NCBI GenBank assembly: GCA_049999725.1
Contig: JBNGIS010020625.1
Location: 1 to 58,475, forward strand
DNA length: 58,475 bases
Direction: 5' to 3'
Origin: Haplomitrium mnioides
Lineage: Eukaryota; Marchantiophyta; Haplomitriopsida; Calobryales
Made by a program: the position numbers and the translations under genes. Positions 10,501 through 20,390 of this stretch are shown piece by piece; the stretch's first letter is position 1; each line of letters begins with the position of its first letter. The notes beneath the pieces were generated by a model, which saw only the letters and a program-made list of their open reading frames with translations, did no database searches and was not told the origin of the DNA.

Positions 10501-11210
10501 TTTGAAATAGAATTGTTATGAATTTGGTAAATTCTATTGTTTTTTCTATGTTTAATTTATGATTTGTGTTTGTGTGTATGTGCAGATTATTGGAAATAAG
10601 GAGAAACTATAAAGAAGTATGTGATACTCTGTTCAAAAACAGAAGAATAGAGACTCTTATGCATTAGTTTATTTGTAAATCAGTTATTGAACAAGCATTT
10701 GAGATATTTGGAAATGTTAGTTTTAAACTTGATATATTTTCAAAAAACAGGAAAATGTTAATGGATTATGTGGATCCTAATCAGATTATCTATAGCATAG
10801 ATAGAAAAATATGAATATAGGAATGAGGAGTATAGCTTATCTCCTTGAAAAATTTGATGAGCAATTGCTGAATCGAGGACCGCCATTGATCTTGAAATTA
10901 TAATTGCATTATCTTCAAAAACGTACTCGCAATATAAGATTAAAGTTGAAAATATTGTATTAAAATTTTTGGTTCTTGATCTCTTGTTTGATTGTTATGG
11001 ATGAAGAAAAAAAATATAGATAAAATAAAGAATATCGAAAAAACAATAAGAAAGAGGAAAAAAAATTATTTGTATGGACCACAATAAAAAGTGTATAAAA
11101 ATTAAAAAAATAAAATATAGAAAAAATTTCCGTAACTGTTTTTTTTTCCGAAAATCAAAGATAAATAAAGATTTGAAAAAAATTTATTATTTTATAATGC
11201 ACTTGAGCAA
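10501..11210 (-). other. untranslated leader of the gag-only Copia derivative
   Basis: AT-rich stretch between PBS and gag start, about 710 bp. It contains poly-A/T tracts and no recognisable coding motif. Confidence 0.7.
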
Positions 11211-11211
11211 T

Positions 11212-11225
11212 TCGTGCTGATAACG
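11212..11225 (-). other. putative primer-binding site, CGTTATCAGCACGA
   Basis: On the minus strand CGTTATCAGCACGA directly follows the LTR end. The element at 20100-28558 has CGTTGTTAGCACGA in the same place. This is not the acceptor-end tRNA-iMet complement seen in the other elements here. The primer is not identified. Confidence 0.6.
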
Positions 11226-11355
11226 TATTATACTCAAATCATCACACCCTTCAAGCATATATTTATATGTATNNNNNNNNNNTCTTAACTAACTCCTAAC
11301 CATGGTATGGATAGTCTAACTATAGTTAGATTTAGGGTTAGGATAGTTTACAACA
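11226..11355 (-). repeat. 5' LTR of the gag-only Copia derivative, with gap
   Basis: It matches 9911-10110 on both sides of the N-run at 11271-11280. By comparison with the other copy the gap hides about 80 bp. Confidence 0.88.
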
Positions 11356-11360
11356 ATTCT

Positions 11361-12010
11361 CATCTTAAGTAAAAAAAAAAGCTAAGCATTTCAACCATCT
11401 CAAAGAAGTATTGCAAAGGTTGTGTAATTGGAAGTTTTATTGTAGGAGGTCTAAGTGTCAATTTTTGAAGAGGTGACTTATTTAGAGTATAAGATGTTTG
11501 CCGATGGCATCAAGATGGAGGAAGAGAAAATTAAGGCTATTCCAAAGTGGCCAATGCCAAAGAATGCAATGGATATTAGAGCATGCAATAGATTGGCAAG
11601 CTTTTATTGGTGATTCATCCATTATTATGTACATATTGCTACACTGCTTTTGAATCTACTAGACAAAAAGGCCAAGTTTCAATGGACCTCTAAAGAGCTC
11701 ACAACATTTCAATAACTCAATGATGCAATCTCTTCATATCATATTCTACAACCATATGATCTACATGCATGTTGTATAGTTGATATTTATGCTTCAAATT
11801 TTGATATTAGAGGAGTGCTACAATGGGAGTTTGAGAATAGACTTTATCCAGTTGCCTTCAAATCACGCCAATTAAATGTAATAGAGAGAAATTATTCTAC
11901 AAGGGATCAAAAGCAACTAGAAATGGTGCTACAAATGTTTGGAGGCAATACTTTTCTGAAAGACCTATACTTCCACATCAATCACAAGCCCTTGTTGCAA
12001 TCAATTTGTT
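11361..12010 (+). pseudogene. chromovirus reverse transcriptase C-terminal part and RNase H
   Basis: After the nested element the text resumes with AKHFNHLKEVLQRL, the usual segment after the YxDD box. RNase H is read at about 11770-12010: FASNFDIRGVLQW, then PVAFKSRQLNVIERNYSTRDQ and HINHKPLLQ. The latter corresponds to the catalytic TDHKPL, with TD changed. Several stops lie between. Confidence 0.82.
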
Positions 12011-12284
12011 GAAAAATATGACAAGTAATTATTATCATTGGAATGATCAATTGCAACTCTTTGATATAGACTTGGAGTATAAGATAAGAAGATTCCACAC
12101 CATTCTAGATGCAGTTTTATACAAACCAGATCATCATTTATCACTGAATGCTTTAGAGGTAGTATAAAATTGAGTATATTACATCTTAATGAGGCAACTA
12201 GTGAAGTTTATCGACAAGAGCTACAAGAAGATGCCTTTCTTAATCTTGTTCGACCATGACTTATGGTAAAAGATAGCGAGTGTC

Positions 12285-13560
12285 ATGTTTTTTTCTATTA
12301 AAGATAGCTTTCTCTATCAAGAGTATCAAATCTATATTCCACAAGATGATTTGTTTCGTATGCCTTATTTACAAGAAGTACTTGACATTTCAATCTCAAG
12401 AAATCTTGGAGTAGATAAGATTGCGCAACTACTTCAATGCACTTGGTGGTGGTCAATCCTAGCTTGGGATGTTTCTAGATTTTTTTGTTCTTGAAATTTA
12501 TCAGCAAAACAAAGTTTCAAATTAGAAACCAGTTCGAATTCTTCAACCATCATCAATTCCTACTACTTGTTGGGAGCATGTAAGCTTGGATCTTTTCACT
12601 TTTATTTTGACTATGCCTTACAGGTTTACTATAGTTGTGATGTTTGTGGAAAATATCAACACATAGATTCATTTGTCACCAATAGTTGCTACAGTAGATG
12701 CTCCACAATTGGCAAAATTTTACTTTTATACTATCTTCTACTATTATGGATTGTCTAAGATATTAATATCTCACAAGTATCCATGTTTCTTTAGAAAATT
12801 TTGGCAAGAATAGAGTAGAATAGAAATCATTTAAGGTTTCAAGTCAGCCTTAAAGCAATAAAGATTGGAAAGAAGGTCATAAAGACCATAAAGACTAAAA
12901 AAAAGGCCATAAATGCTACAAAGAGGCTATAAAGACCAAAAAGACCATGAAGACTAGAAAATGTCATAAAAACTGGAAAGAGAGTTATTCAGCCTTTTGG
13001 GCATCAAATTCTCTATGCCTATAGCTTATCATTTTCAAACAAATGATCAAACTAAACATGTTAATTAGATTATAGAGGATATGATTTGAATATTTATCAT
13101 TGCTTATGGTACCAATTAGAATAAGTTCTTACTTGTTGTGGAGTTTGCATGCAACAACTTCAAAAAACCAAGTACTGAATTTTCCCCTTTCTTTCGTAAT
13201 TCATGTCAACATCCTTTTGTTCATAATAGTTTACTTTCTCCTTCCTCTTCCAACGTTCCAAGTACTTCCACATTCTTGTCTTGTCTATCCTCTTCTTTGC
13301 AAGATGCATGCAACCCACAATGTTAAATGCTCAAAAGCAATATATTCATAAACATTATCGTGACTTATCTTATGTTGTAGATGACCAAGTTGTGCTCTCT
13401 ACCCTTGATCTTCCCTTGTCATTAGACACTCAAGTTTATAAGTTTTGTTTAGCTTGGATTGGTCTTTTCTTTATTTCTCAAGTTAGTTCTTCTCTCTCTT
13501 ACAAACTTAATCTTTCTTCTCATCTTAAGACTCATTTTGTGCTTCATATATCTTAACCAA
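12285..13560 (+). pseudogene. chromovirus integrase remnant
   Basis: The H2C2 zinc region is at about 12285-12494 (LYQEYQIYIPQDDLFR, then SISRNLGVDKIAQLLQ), with the His residues lost. The core follows: WEHVSLDLFTFIL holds the first Asp (about 12570), ATVDAPQLAKFYFYTIFYYYGL follows, and the second-Asp region reads ISHKYPCFFRKFW. Later QPFGHQ (about 12995) and NNFKKPS (about 13160) mark the third-Glu and post-core parts. HKHYRDLSYVVDDQV and LKTHFVLHIS (13340-13555) match the C-terminal GPY/F-type region. The enzyme would insert the cDNA. Frames are broken repeatedly. Confidence 0.85.
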
Positions 13561-13850
13561 AGCTTTTTGTTCTTAGTCCATCTTTTTTTTTCAAATCATA
13601 TTCAAGTTCCTCTTCTATGTAAAGCTATTAATGATCATGAAGAATTTCGAGTTTAATGCATTCTAACAAAGAAAGTTTTCAAGCGGAAATACCATCTTTA
13701 AGTTCAATGCAAGGTTTTTTAGAAATCATATCCACTTTATAATACTACTTGAGAGATTTTTTTACCTTTGATGATGTTCAGGATGTTATTTGATTATTTG
13801 AAGGTGTCGACAATGATGAGGACATCATCGATGAGAAGGTGAAGATTATG
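13561..13850 (+). pseudogene. chromodomain-like C-terminus of the chromovirus
   Basis: EEFRV near 13645 is followed, across frames, by positions expected for IL..r.rg..yLvkWkGyp...TWEP. The last part reads DDVQDVI, then LFEGVDND, the usual end of plant chromovirus integrases (a N..da...I..Fe pattern). A chromodomain would steer integration by binding histone marks. It is too decayed for a subfamily call. Confidence 0.62.
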
Positions 13851-13869
13851 TAATAGTAAAATCATAATG

Positions 13870-14308
13870 TTGTGTTATTTATAAGAAAATATAGAGTGAA
13901 GGAAATAGTAGTGACTACTAAAATAATTTTTTGTTTATTGAAGTAGTAAAAACAAGAAGTAGGAGTGACTACTAAGTAGGATTATTTTTAGTGAAGTGGT
14001 ATAAGATTATTTGCCTTTGAAGTGACTTTAAGTGAAGTGGTATAAGACTACTTATCTTTGAGGTGACTTTACGGCTGAAAAGTGGAAGTAACTTGTAAGC
14101 AAAGAAAGTAGAATGACACCTTCTTCTCAAATATAAATAGAAGGGCTTCATTGCCTTATTTCCCATTTTAAAGTTCCTCTCAATTGGTTTGAGATTTCAC
14201 TTGTATATTCTTTGAAGAATTTCTTTTCATAGCATTTGGTTGGTTAACTCTATTATAGTTATCTTTGGGTCATTACTCATTTGAAGTTTATCTTTGAGTT
14301 CTTTTATA
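13870..14308 (+). repeat. 3' LTR of the chromovirus
   Basis: It follows the end of pol and contains a 41-bp tandem duplication (GTGAAGTGGTATAAGA at 13991 and 14032) and a TATA-like CAAATATAAATAGAAG near 14127. It ends TCTTTGAGTTCTTTTATA, which resembles the 5' LTR stub before the PBS. The left edge is uncertain by about 30 bp. Confidence 0.62.
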
Positions 14309-17300
14309 ATATACTTTCAAAGTAGAATACAAATCCAATATTTATACACAATAGTTGAAAACTATTACACAACCACTCTCTTAACTCCAACCAAATACTC
14401 AACTCATGAAGACCAAAAGTACAAAAGAATCAAACTAAATCACTTAAGTTAGCCCTTAACCAAACAAATATAATGAATGATAGAAAAGCACAATAAGCAA
14501 CTATGTTTCTAAATAAGTAATATACTAACCAAAACTACATTTTTGGATTTGAGAACTATAATTTTTTCTTTTATTTTCATCATTTTCAAGAATATCTTTT
14601 TCTATAATCCAAAAAACAGATTTTAGTCTTAAAAAGCAACCAAAAAAATAACCAAGTAAAGAAAATTTCCAAAGTCATGATTTTGGAGTGTCTCACAAAC
14701 AAACCAAAGTACAAAAATCAACTTGATGGAAAAAAGTCAAATTCTCACAAATTAAATTGAACATATGACTCCATGGCACACTTTTGCCAAAACTAATGAT
14801 TTCAAAACATTTTAGCAACATTGAAAAACAAGATCATGGAAAAATTAAACAAGAAATTAAGAACCATTGCTAAACAGTGACTATGAGCTACAAGATTTAT
14901 TGAGATATGCCAACTGTAAGGAAAAGATAGAGTAACCAAAAACAACATGATCAATCGATCACACTTAATTTAAGCTTTGTTCATCATGAGTAAGAAGTTA
15001 TAGCTTTAGCAATAAATGAGTACTTGAAGAGGCATGAAAACCACATAATTACTTCTAGCAACAAATATATTGAATTTATTTGTAGCATCCACATTCAAAT
15101 AAAAAATTTTAGAACGGATTTCTTGAGTTTAGCGCAATGGTGGTAGTGTGTTATTGCACTTGATATGTACTCCAACTTAGAAAACACACAAATTTTAACC
15201 AAAATAACAAAAAAGATATCTACCAATATTCTTATATGATTCAAGGCTCACAAAAATTGGTATTTTCAAGATAATGTAATCATAAATGTCACATATATGT
15301 TATTACTAGGATATTGAAATTAAAAAAAAAAACTCTTTTCGACAATCTAATATAGAATAAACTATCAACAACAATATGGTGCCTTTTTGTATAGTATGTT
15401 GCACATGTGAGTAATAGACTATCTCACCTTCTTATTGTTCTTGATTTAGATCTACATGTATTTTCTTGTTTGTCTAGGACTTGAGGCTGAATTCTTATAT
15501 AGCAATAGCCAGTATTGAAACACAAAGCTAGCCAATCTTTTGAAAAATCTATATTGATTTTTCATCCATGATCCTCAAAAGGAAACTTCTAATTATTTTT
15601 CTACAACAAGATATTGAAAGATGATAGTATACTAAAACTTGGGTTGAATGAGAAGCCATAGAATATTCTACATATGAGTTGGTTCCCCCCCCCAACTCTT
15701 TGCCAAACTCTTTGTCAAGCAATAGACTTATTTGTGATACTAGGGTAGCAATCGCAGAAGCAGCTTGTGTGAGAGGATTTTGCAACTCATCAGAGTGGAG
15801 ACAAAGAAACAGCGCTGATGACACAACCTAAAGATGAAGAAGGGTCAACTTTTGACTCTTCTTCAACTAGGAAAGAGTAGAGTATAGCTACTAGAGATTA
15901 ACTAGAATATAAAGTTATTTTATGTATAAAAGATTTTGATTAGAAAGAAAATACTCTTTTCTTGTAATGGATTTCTCTATGTCTAAACAATATTGTAAAT
16001 ATTTGAGTTTTTAAGCTATGTTTTGCATCTCATGTAGGATTTATCTCTACACATTATTCTTATATAAACCCAAGTTAATATCCAAAAAGTGATTTCTAAG
16101 TATATTTAATTATATACCTGCTTTTTTGAAAGTATATTTAGTTATATACATGCCTTTTCTAAGTATCTTTAACTATATAAATGCATGTATGTATAGAGAA
16201 TTGATAAAATTTCCTTTTTTGTTAGAACAAAAAGAAGAAAGCCGAAAGATTCTAAAAGTAGCTAGTGAAATTTACCATAGACTATCATAGGTAACTAACT
16301 TTTAATATAGCTTAAAATAATCTAAATTTAAGATGTAGCACAATGCTTCCAATTTCATTATGAGATACAATTCAAAATACTTCAAAGGGGTTACTATGCA
16401 ACTTCTTCTTGGATCTTAAAGAATATTTGTCCTAAGGCTAATGAAATAGACACAAATGAGAATGTTATTTCAATTCAATTAGATAGTAGTCAATAGGATC
16501 AAATCAAGCTAAGGAGCATTGACATACTTTAGAGATTTTGAGTTTTTCAACTAAGGTGTCTTCGGAAACTCAATCAATAGTTGATTTCTTGTCATTCAAA
16601 CTACCCACTTGGAAGGCAACATTGATGGTTCCAAGCTTTTGGAGCACTTCTATCTTTTGGAGTACAACTAAGAGAGCAAGAGGAAGATTTCTACCCACAA
16701 GAAACTCAAAACACTCTCAACACCAATATATTTGACTTTGCAACTCATTCAAACACATATAACTTTACTTTTAGTAGTACTAACTTAAAAAGTGACTTAA
16801 ATTTCTATTTAGAGAGAGTGGAACATTATAGATTTACCCTCATCTTATCTAATTTACCTCCAAAACTACTTTGTGACTTTAAAGATGCTCTCCAACATAG
16901 GCATAAGAAGCGGAGACCTCTTATTCAACTTAGAATTAGAAAACAATTAAGAACATGAAGAAAGACAATGAAAACACACAAAACATAGAGAGGATTAATG
17001 CTATATGACTATTAAATATGAAAATGGCATCTGACTCAAAAGATAATTCTCACTGACATAATTTTTAAAGAACAAAAAGCAAAATAAGTGACCAAAATGG
17101 ATACATAGACCTTTTTTCCTTGTGATGATCTCTTTTTCTGTCACCCATTTTCTACAGTGGTTTATCTCACAACATTAAATGCACATCAAAAAAGAGAGCA
17201 TTTACCGACAAAAAAGATTTATTAACATATTAAAAGGAGAAGCAATGCCTATACTTGAAGTTTTTTTTGTGAGAAAAAACACAAAAACCAAACACTCACA

Positions 17301-19399
17301 AATTCCCATAACTTTGTGCGCATCCCAAATGAATATCTTCATATTGTAGCATTGGTGATAGTCACCTTTTTTGAAACCTTCAGAATATGTTTATTGTTTT
17401 CACATCAAGCCATGAGAAAGGTTAACATGGAATTCAGCAAACAAACAAGTAAACAAAATAAAATTTACCTTCAACTTTTGCTTGATCTTGAATTGGATTT
17501 CTTTTTCTCTTGATGATTGAGTCTTGATTTAATACTCTTTGGTTTGGAGAGCACAGAAGCTACAATAGAAGAAGATAAATTAAAATTTGCTGAAATGTCT
17601 TCAGCTCATATCCACTTCTTTGGTATCTTTATATATGAGCACCAAAGTAAATTAAGTGAAGGTTTACATACTTGCAACCAAATTTCCCTTCTCTTGTCTT
17701 GATATTTAGAAGTGGAAGACCTAATTTAGTAAGAAAAGTTTTTATTCACTTGTACATTTTTATACTTGCCTAAATTGAAAATAGATTAGCATGTTTTGAT
17801 GTTTCCTTTAGAGCATGATACTCTACATTATATTCGGTAAGAGAAAAGTATGTTTGTCTAAAGTAGGAATTCACCCATATTTCTTTATATTTATTTTCTT
17901 ATCATGATGCCAATTTCACTTTTGCATCTCACTTAGCAGTATTTTACTAAAAACCTTTCCTTTCTAGTGGTGTGATCTTTCTTGAACATGAAGAGACACA
18001 AAAAAATACAAAATTCCAAACAACCTTCAAAACCTTTGTACACTTTCTTTGCATTGTATAGCTCAGCAGTAGTGATAGTGTACATTTGGAGGTATTGTCT
18101 CTTTGATTATGATATAATCATGAAATAATTTTGATCACTTGATGTTTATCATACTTGAAATAAAAAGATTTCTAATTCTATTCTAAAATCTAAACACAAA
18201 GTAACTTCTTTTGTCTTGATGTCTTTGTAATCATTTTCCATATCTTTCTATTGTTGAAGTCATCCCTTTGTCCCCTTTTTATACCCATAATTGCCTTTTT
18301 GATCCTACTTCTTTTAGCTCTAACATATCACCATTGGCCATTGTCAACAAGATGGGTCTACTTAAGGCATCATTACACACCATTTGGAGTTTCCATCATC
18401 ATCTACTTATATTGATGGAGTTCTAAGCCTTATATGGGATGAAAAGTTCCAATTGGTGAAACCTAATGCCAATAAGAGAGAAAAGACTATGGGGTAAACC
18501 CGATGGCATCACAATAGCACCTTTAGTGACTAAAGATTTACAACAACATGTTTTGAGATAGGCAATGGACCACCTCACATAATTTTTCAACATTGGAGTA
18601 GTTGTGTAACTGTGGATGCAATCTTCTCACATTAGTTGTTCATTGACAAATGCAAGGCCCAAGGGAACCACACATGCCCAAGCTGGAGGCATAAAGGGAG
18701 GAGATACATCTCTGAAAATCATGGAAGGTGGCTGAAATATGGGCCAAGAACAATGCATGAAGCACTAACACCTCATATGGTTCATATGGTTGGAAAGACA
18801 AATCTGGTGTTAAAGAAGCACAAGTGAGTAGTGGAGTAGCATGGCATTGCTTCTGAATTGGTGAATATGAGAGTAGTGGAGCAGCATGGCATTGCTTCTG
18901 AGTTGGTGGATATGAGAGTAGTAGAACAAAAATGTATTGTCTCTACTAAGGTCAAATAGCAACCAGTGATCATGTTCTCTACTTAGGAAGAGATCACAAA
19001 GAAAAATTTGGAGCTGGATATGGGTCATAAATTGGATGGAGGACAGAGACAAAGACTGCAATGATTCTTGAACAATTACAGAAATTTATTTACATTTCAC
19101 ATGAATGAGCTAGGAATGCTGAAGGGTCGATGAACCACAATTGAGCAGGATAGTGATTCTCCTATTTTCAAATGTTCTATCATTATAGTAGCATAGAGAG
19201 GTGTTTGATTTAGAGTAGCAGTCAAAACTCACTTGAGGTTGGACTAGAGGAAAATATTGCATGGAGAATAAGCATATGCCATAGTCATACCAACCAAGAA
19301 GGAGAGGTTTGTCAATTGTACAAATAGAAAGATATGTGGAAATTGTTTCCCTATCACCTAGAAGACAAAATCTCATTGGTATGCTATGCCCATTGTCAA
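14309..19399. other. decayed AT-rich intergenic DNA, no gene recognised
   Basis: No reading frame longer than about 90 codons and no domain I recognise on either strand. Short features: three imperfect copies of an approximately 31-bp AT-rich unit (AAGTATATTTAATTATATA type) at about 16097-16190, and a C9 run near 15686. It is probably old retroelement debris. Confidence 0.7.
18826..18925. repeat. 45-bp tandem repeat, just over 2 units
   Basis: AGCATGGCATTGCTTCTGA starts at 18838 and again at 18883, with flanking GAGAGTAGTGGAG in both units and a third partial unit after 18910. It lies in otherwise unassigned DNA. Confidence 0.85.
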
Positions 19400-19509
19400 G
19401 GTAATAGAGCTAAGCCCTTTTACATACCGCTCATGTGAATAGAGTTTGAGTATTTATGAAACTTGCTAACTATTATGAGCGGTGTGTGAAAGGGCTTAGC
19501 TCTATTGCC
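19400..19509. repeat. 35-bp foldback with 40-nt loop
   Basis: Arms 19400-19434 and 19475-19509 are inverted copies with 3 mismatches in 35 (shared core AATAGAGCTAAGCCCTTT). The near-perfect long stem and short loop could be a small MITE remnant or a hairpin RNA locus. No target duplication was found. Confidence 0.88.
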
Positions 19510-19609
19510 AAAACACTCACTTTTCTCACTAAAGTGAAGCAAAAGTGGAAGTGAGTTGGGGAGTACATGAAATCTTTCTAGTTGGTCAAAGATAAGTTGA
19601 CTTCCTCTC

Positions 19610-19910
19610 ATATCCTAAGAAGACCTATTTGACAATGTCATTCTAGCTCCATACTAGTTGGAGTGCACTTGGGTTTAGTGCAAATTTGACTCAAGAGGAT
19701 GAGGAAAGGAAGGAGTTTGTTATGGTTTATGCTGGCATATCAAATATTTTTGTAGAAGCAAAGTATGGCTCTTATAAAAGAGAGTTTTTGGCTGCACTTT
19801 GGATAGCAACAATCACTACTATGAACCAAAAATGGACTATAAAAAACATGCAAGGTGAAAAACATATTTTCCCCACAAAAAATTTGAAAGTTTTTCAGCT
19901 TGACTTTTGA
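19610..19910 (+). pseudogene. orphan Ty3/Gypsy RNase H fragment
   Basis: Read on the plus strand: LTSSHILRRPI, then LHTSWSALGFSANLTQEDEE, VYAGISN, YGSYKREFLAALW. This is the Ty3 RNase H pattern (L.tDwS..g.gavL.Q.D, ..YaSr., Y...E.E.LA.vw), with the first catalytic Asp changed to Ser and one upstream stop. No other part of that element is recognisable nearby. The Copia insertion at 20100 begins soon after. Confidence 0.78.
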
Positions 19911-20094
19911 CATTTTCAACTAGTTAGTTTGATTGAAATAAAATATTTATATGTAAATTCTAATGAGATTCTTAGTTTTTTGTGAAAATATTAAAAACAT
20001 CAAATTCAGTAAAAAGACCAAAACTTTGTATTTTTCATGTAAACTTGTAATATGGTTGGAAAATATTACAACGTTGCAAAATTTCAACAATTTT

Positions 20095-20099
20095 CAATA
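20095..20099. other. target-site duplication, left copy (CAATA)
   Basis: CAATA here and at 28559-28563 directly flank the outer LTR ends of the complete Copia element. Confidence 0.9.
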
Positions 20100-20372
20100 C
20101 ATTATAATACATTTAGTAAGATGATTAGGCTAATATAGCATTAGTTCTTAACCTATGATTAGAATTAGGGTTAGTGCTAATCCTACATGATTAGCATATT
20201 ACATTCCTATTACCTTTGTACATTATTATTATTATTATTATTAGATTGAGACATTGAAGAGAGAGAAGAGAAGGAGAAGAAGAGCTTGATGATTCATTGC
20301 ACATACTTGTACATCTTGTGTTTCCATATTCTTCATCTTAGTTGCATGAGCTAATGGGCCTAACATTCAACA
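20100..20372 (+). repeat. 5' LTR of the complete Copia element
   Basis: 273 bp, starting CATTATAATACATTTAG (TATTATAATAC in the 3' copy) and ending CATTCAACA. It contains an ATT microsatellite near 20226. It differs from the 3' LTR by a few substitutions, two short indels near 20177 and 20208, and microsatellite length. Confidence 0.93.
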
Positions 20373-20390
20373 CGTTGTTAGCACGAGAGC
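20373..20390 (+). other. putative primer-binding site CGTTGTTAGCACGAGAGC
   Basis: It directly follows the LTR end. It is similar to the CGTTATCAGCACGA at the same place in the 9911-11355 element, and not the acceptor-end tRNA-iMet complement. Confidence 0.62.

Larger units (their letters stand above)
9911..11355 (-). mobile_element. short gag-only Copia derivative (TR-GAG-like), young
   Basis: Two terminal repeats (9911-10110, and 11226-11355 with a 10-N gap) flank a PBS, a leader and one open gag fragment, all read on the minus strand. The repeats are nearly identical outside the gap. A perfect 5-bp duplication ATTCT (9906-9910 and 11356-11360) brackets the element and restores the chromovirus reading context on both sides. 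No protease, integrase, reverse transcriptase or polypurine tract is present: gag runs directly into the left terminal repeat. This matches the published TR-GAG type of non-autonomous plant element. Confidence 0.9.
7988..14308 (+). mobile_element. Ty3/Gypsy chromovirus, degenerate, interrupted by a nested element
   Basis: The plus-strand order is LTR stub, tRNA-Met PBS, gag region, protease, reverse transcriptase, RNase H, integrase, chromodomain-like tail, 3' LTR. The domain order and the C-terminal chromodomain place it in the chromovirus branch of Ty3/Gypsy. It is split at 9911-11355 by a young Copia derivative inside the reverse transcriptase palm. The 5' LTR is mostly lost at the junction with the minus-strand Ty3 element. 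Every domain has stops or frameshifts, so it is an old copy. Confidence 0.88.

Noticed and set aside
15549-15824. 91-codon minus-strand frame in the unassigned 14.3-19.4 kb region
   Set aside because: No domain, no second copy and a C9 homopolymer inside. Not distinguishable from chance.
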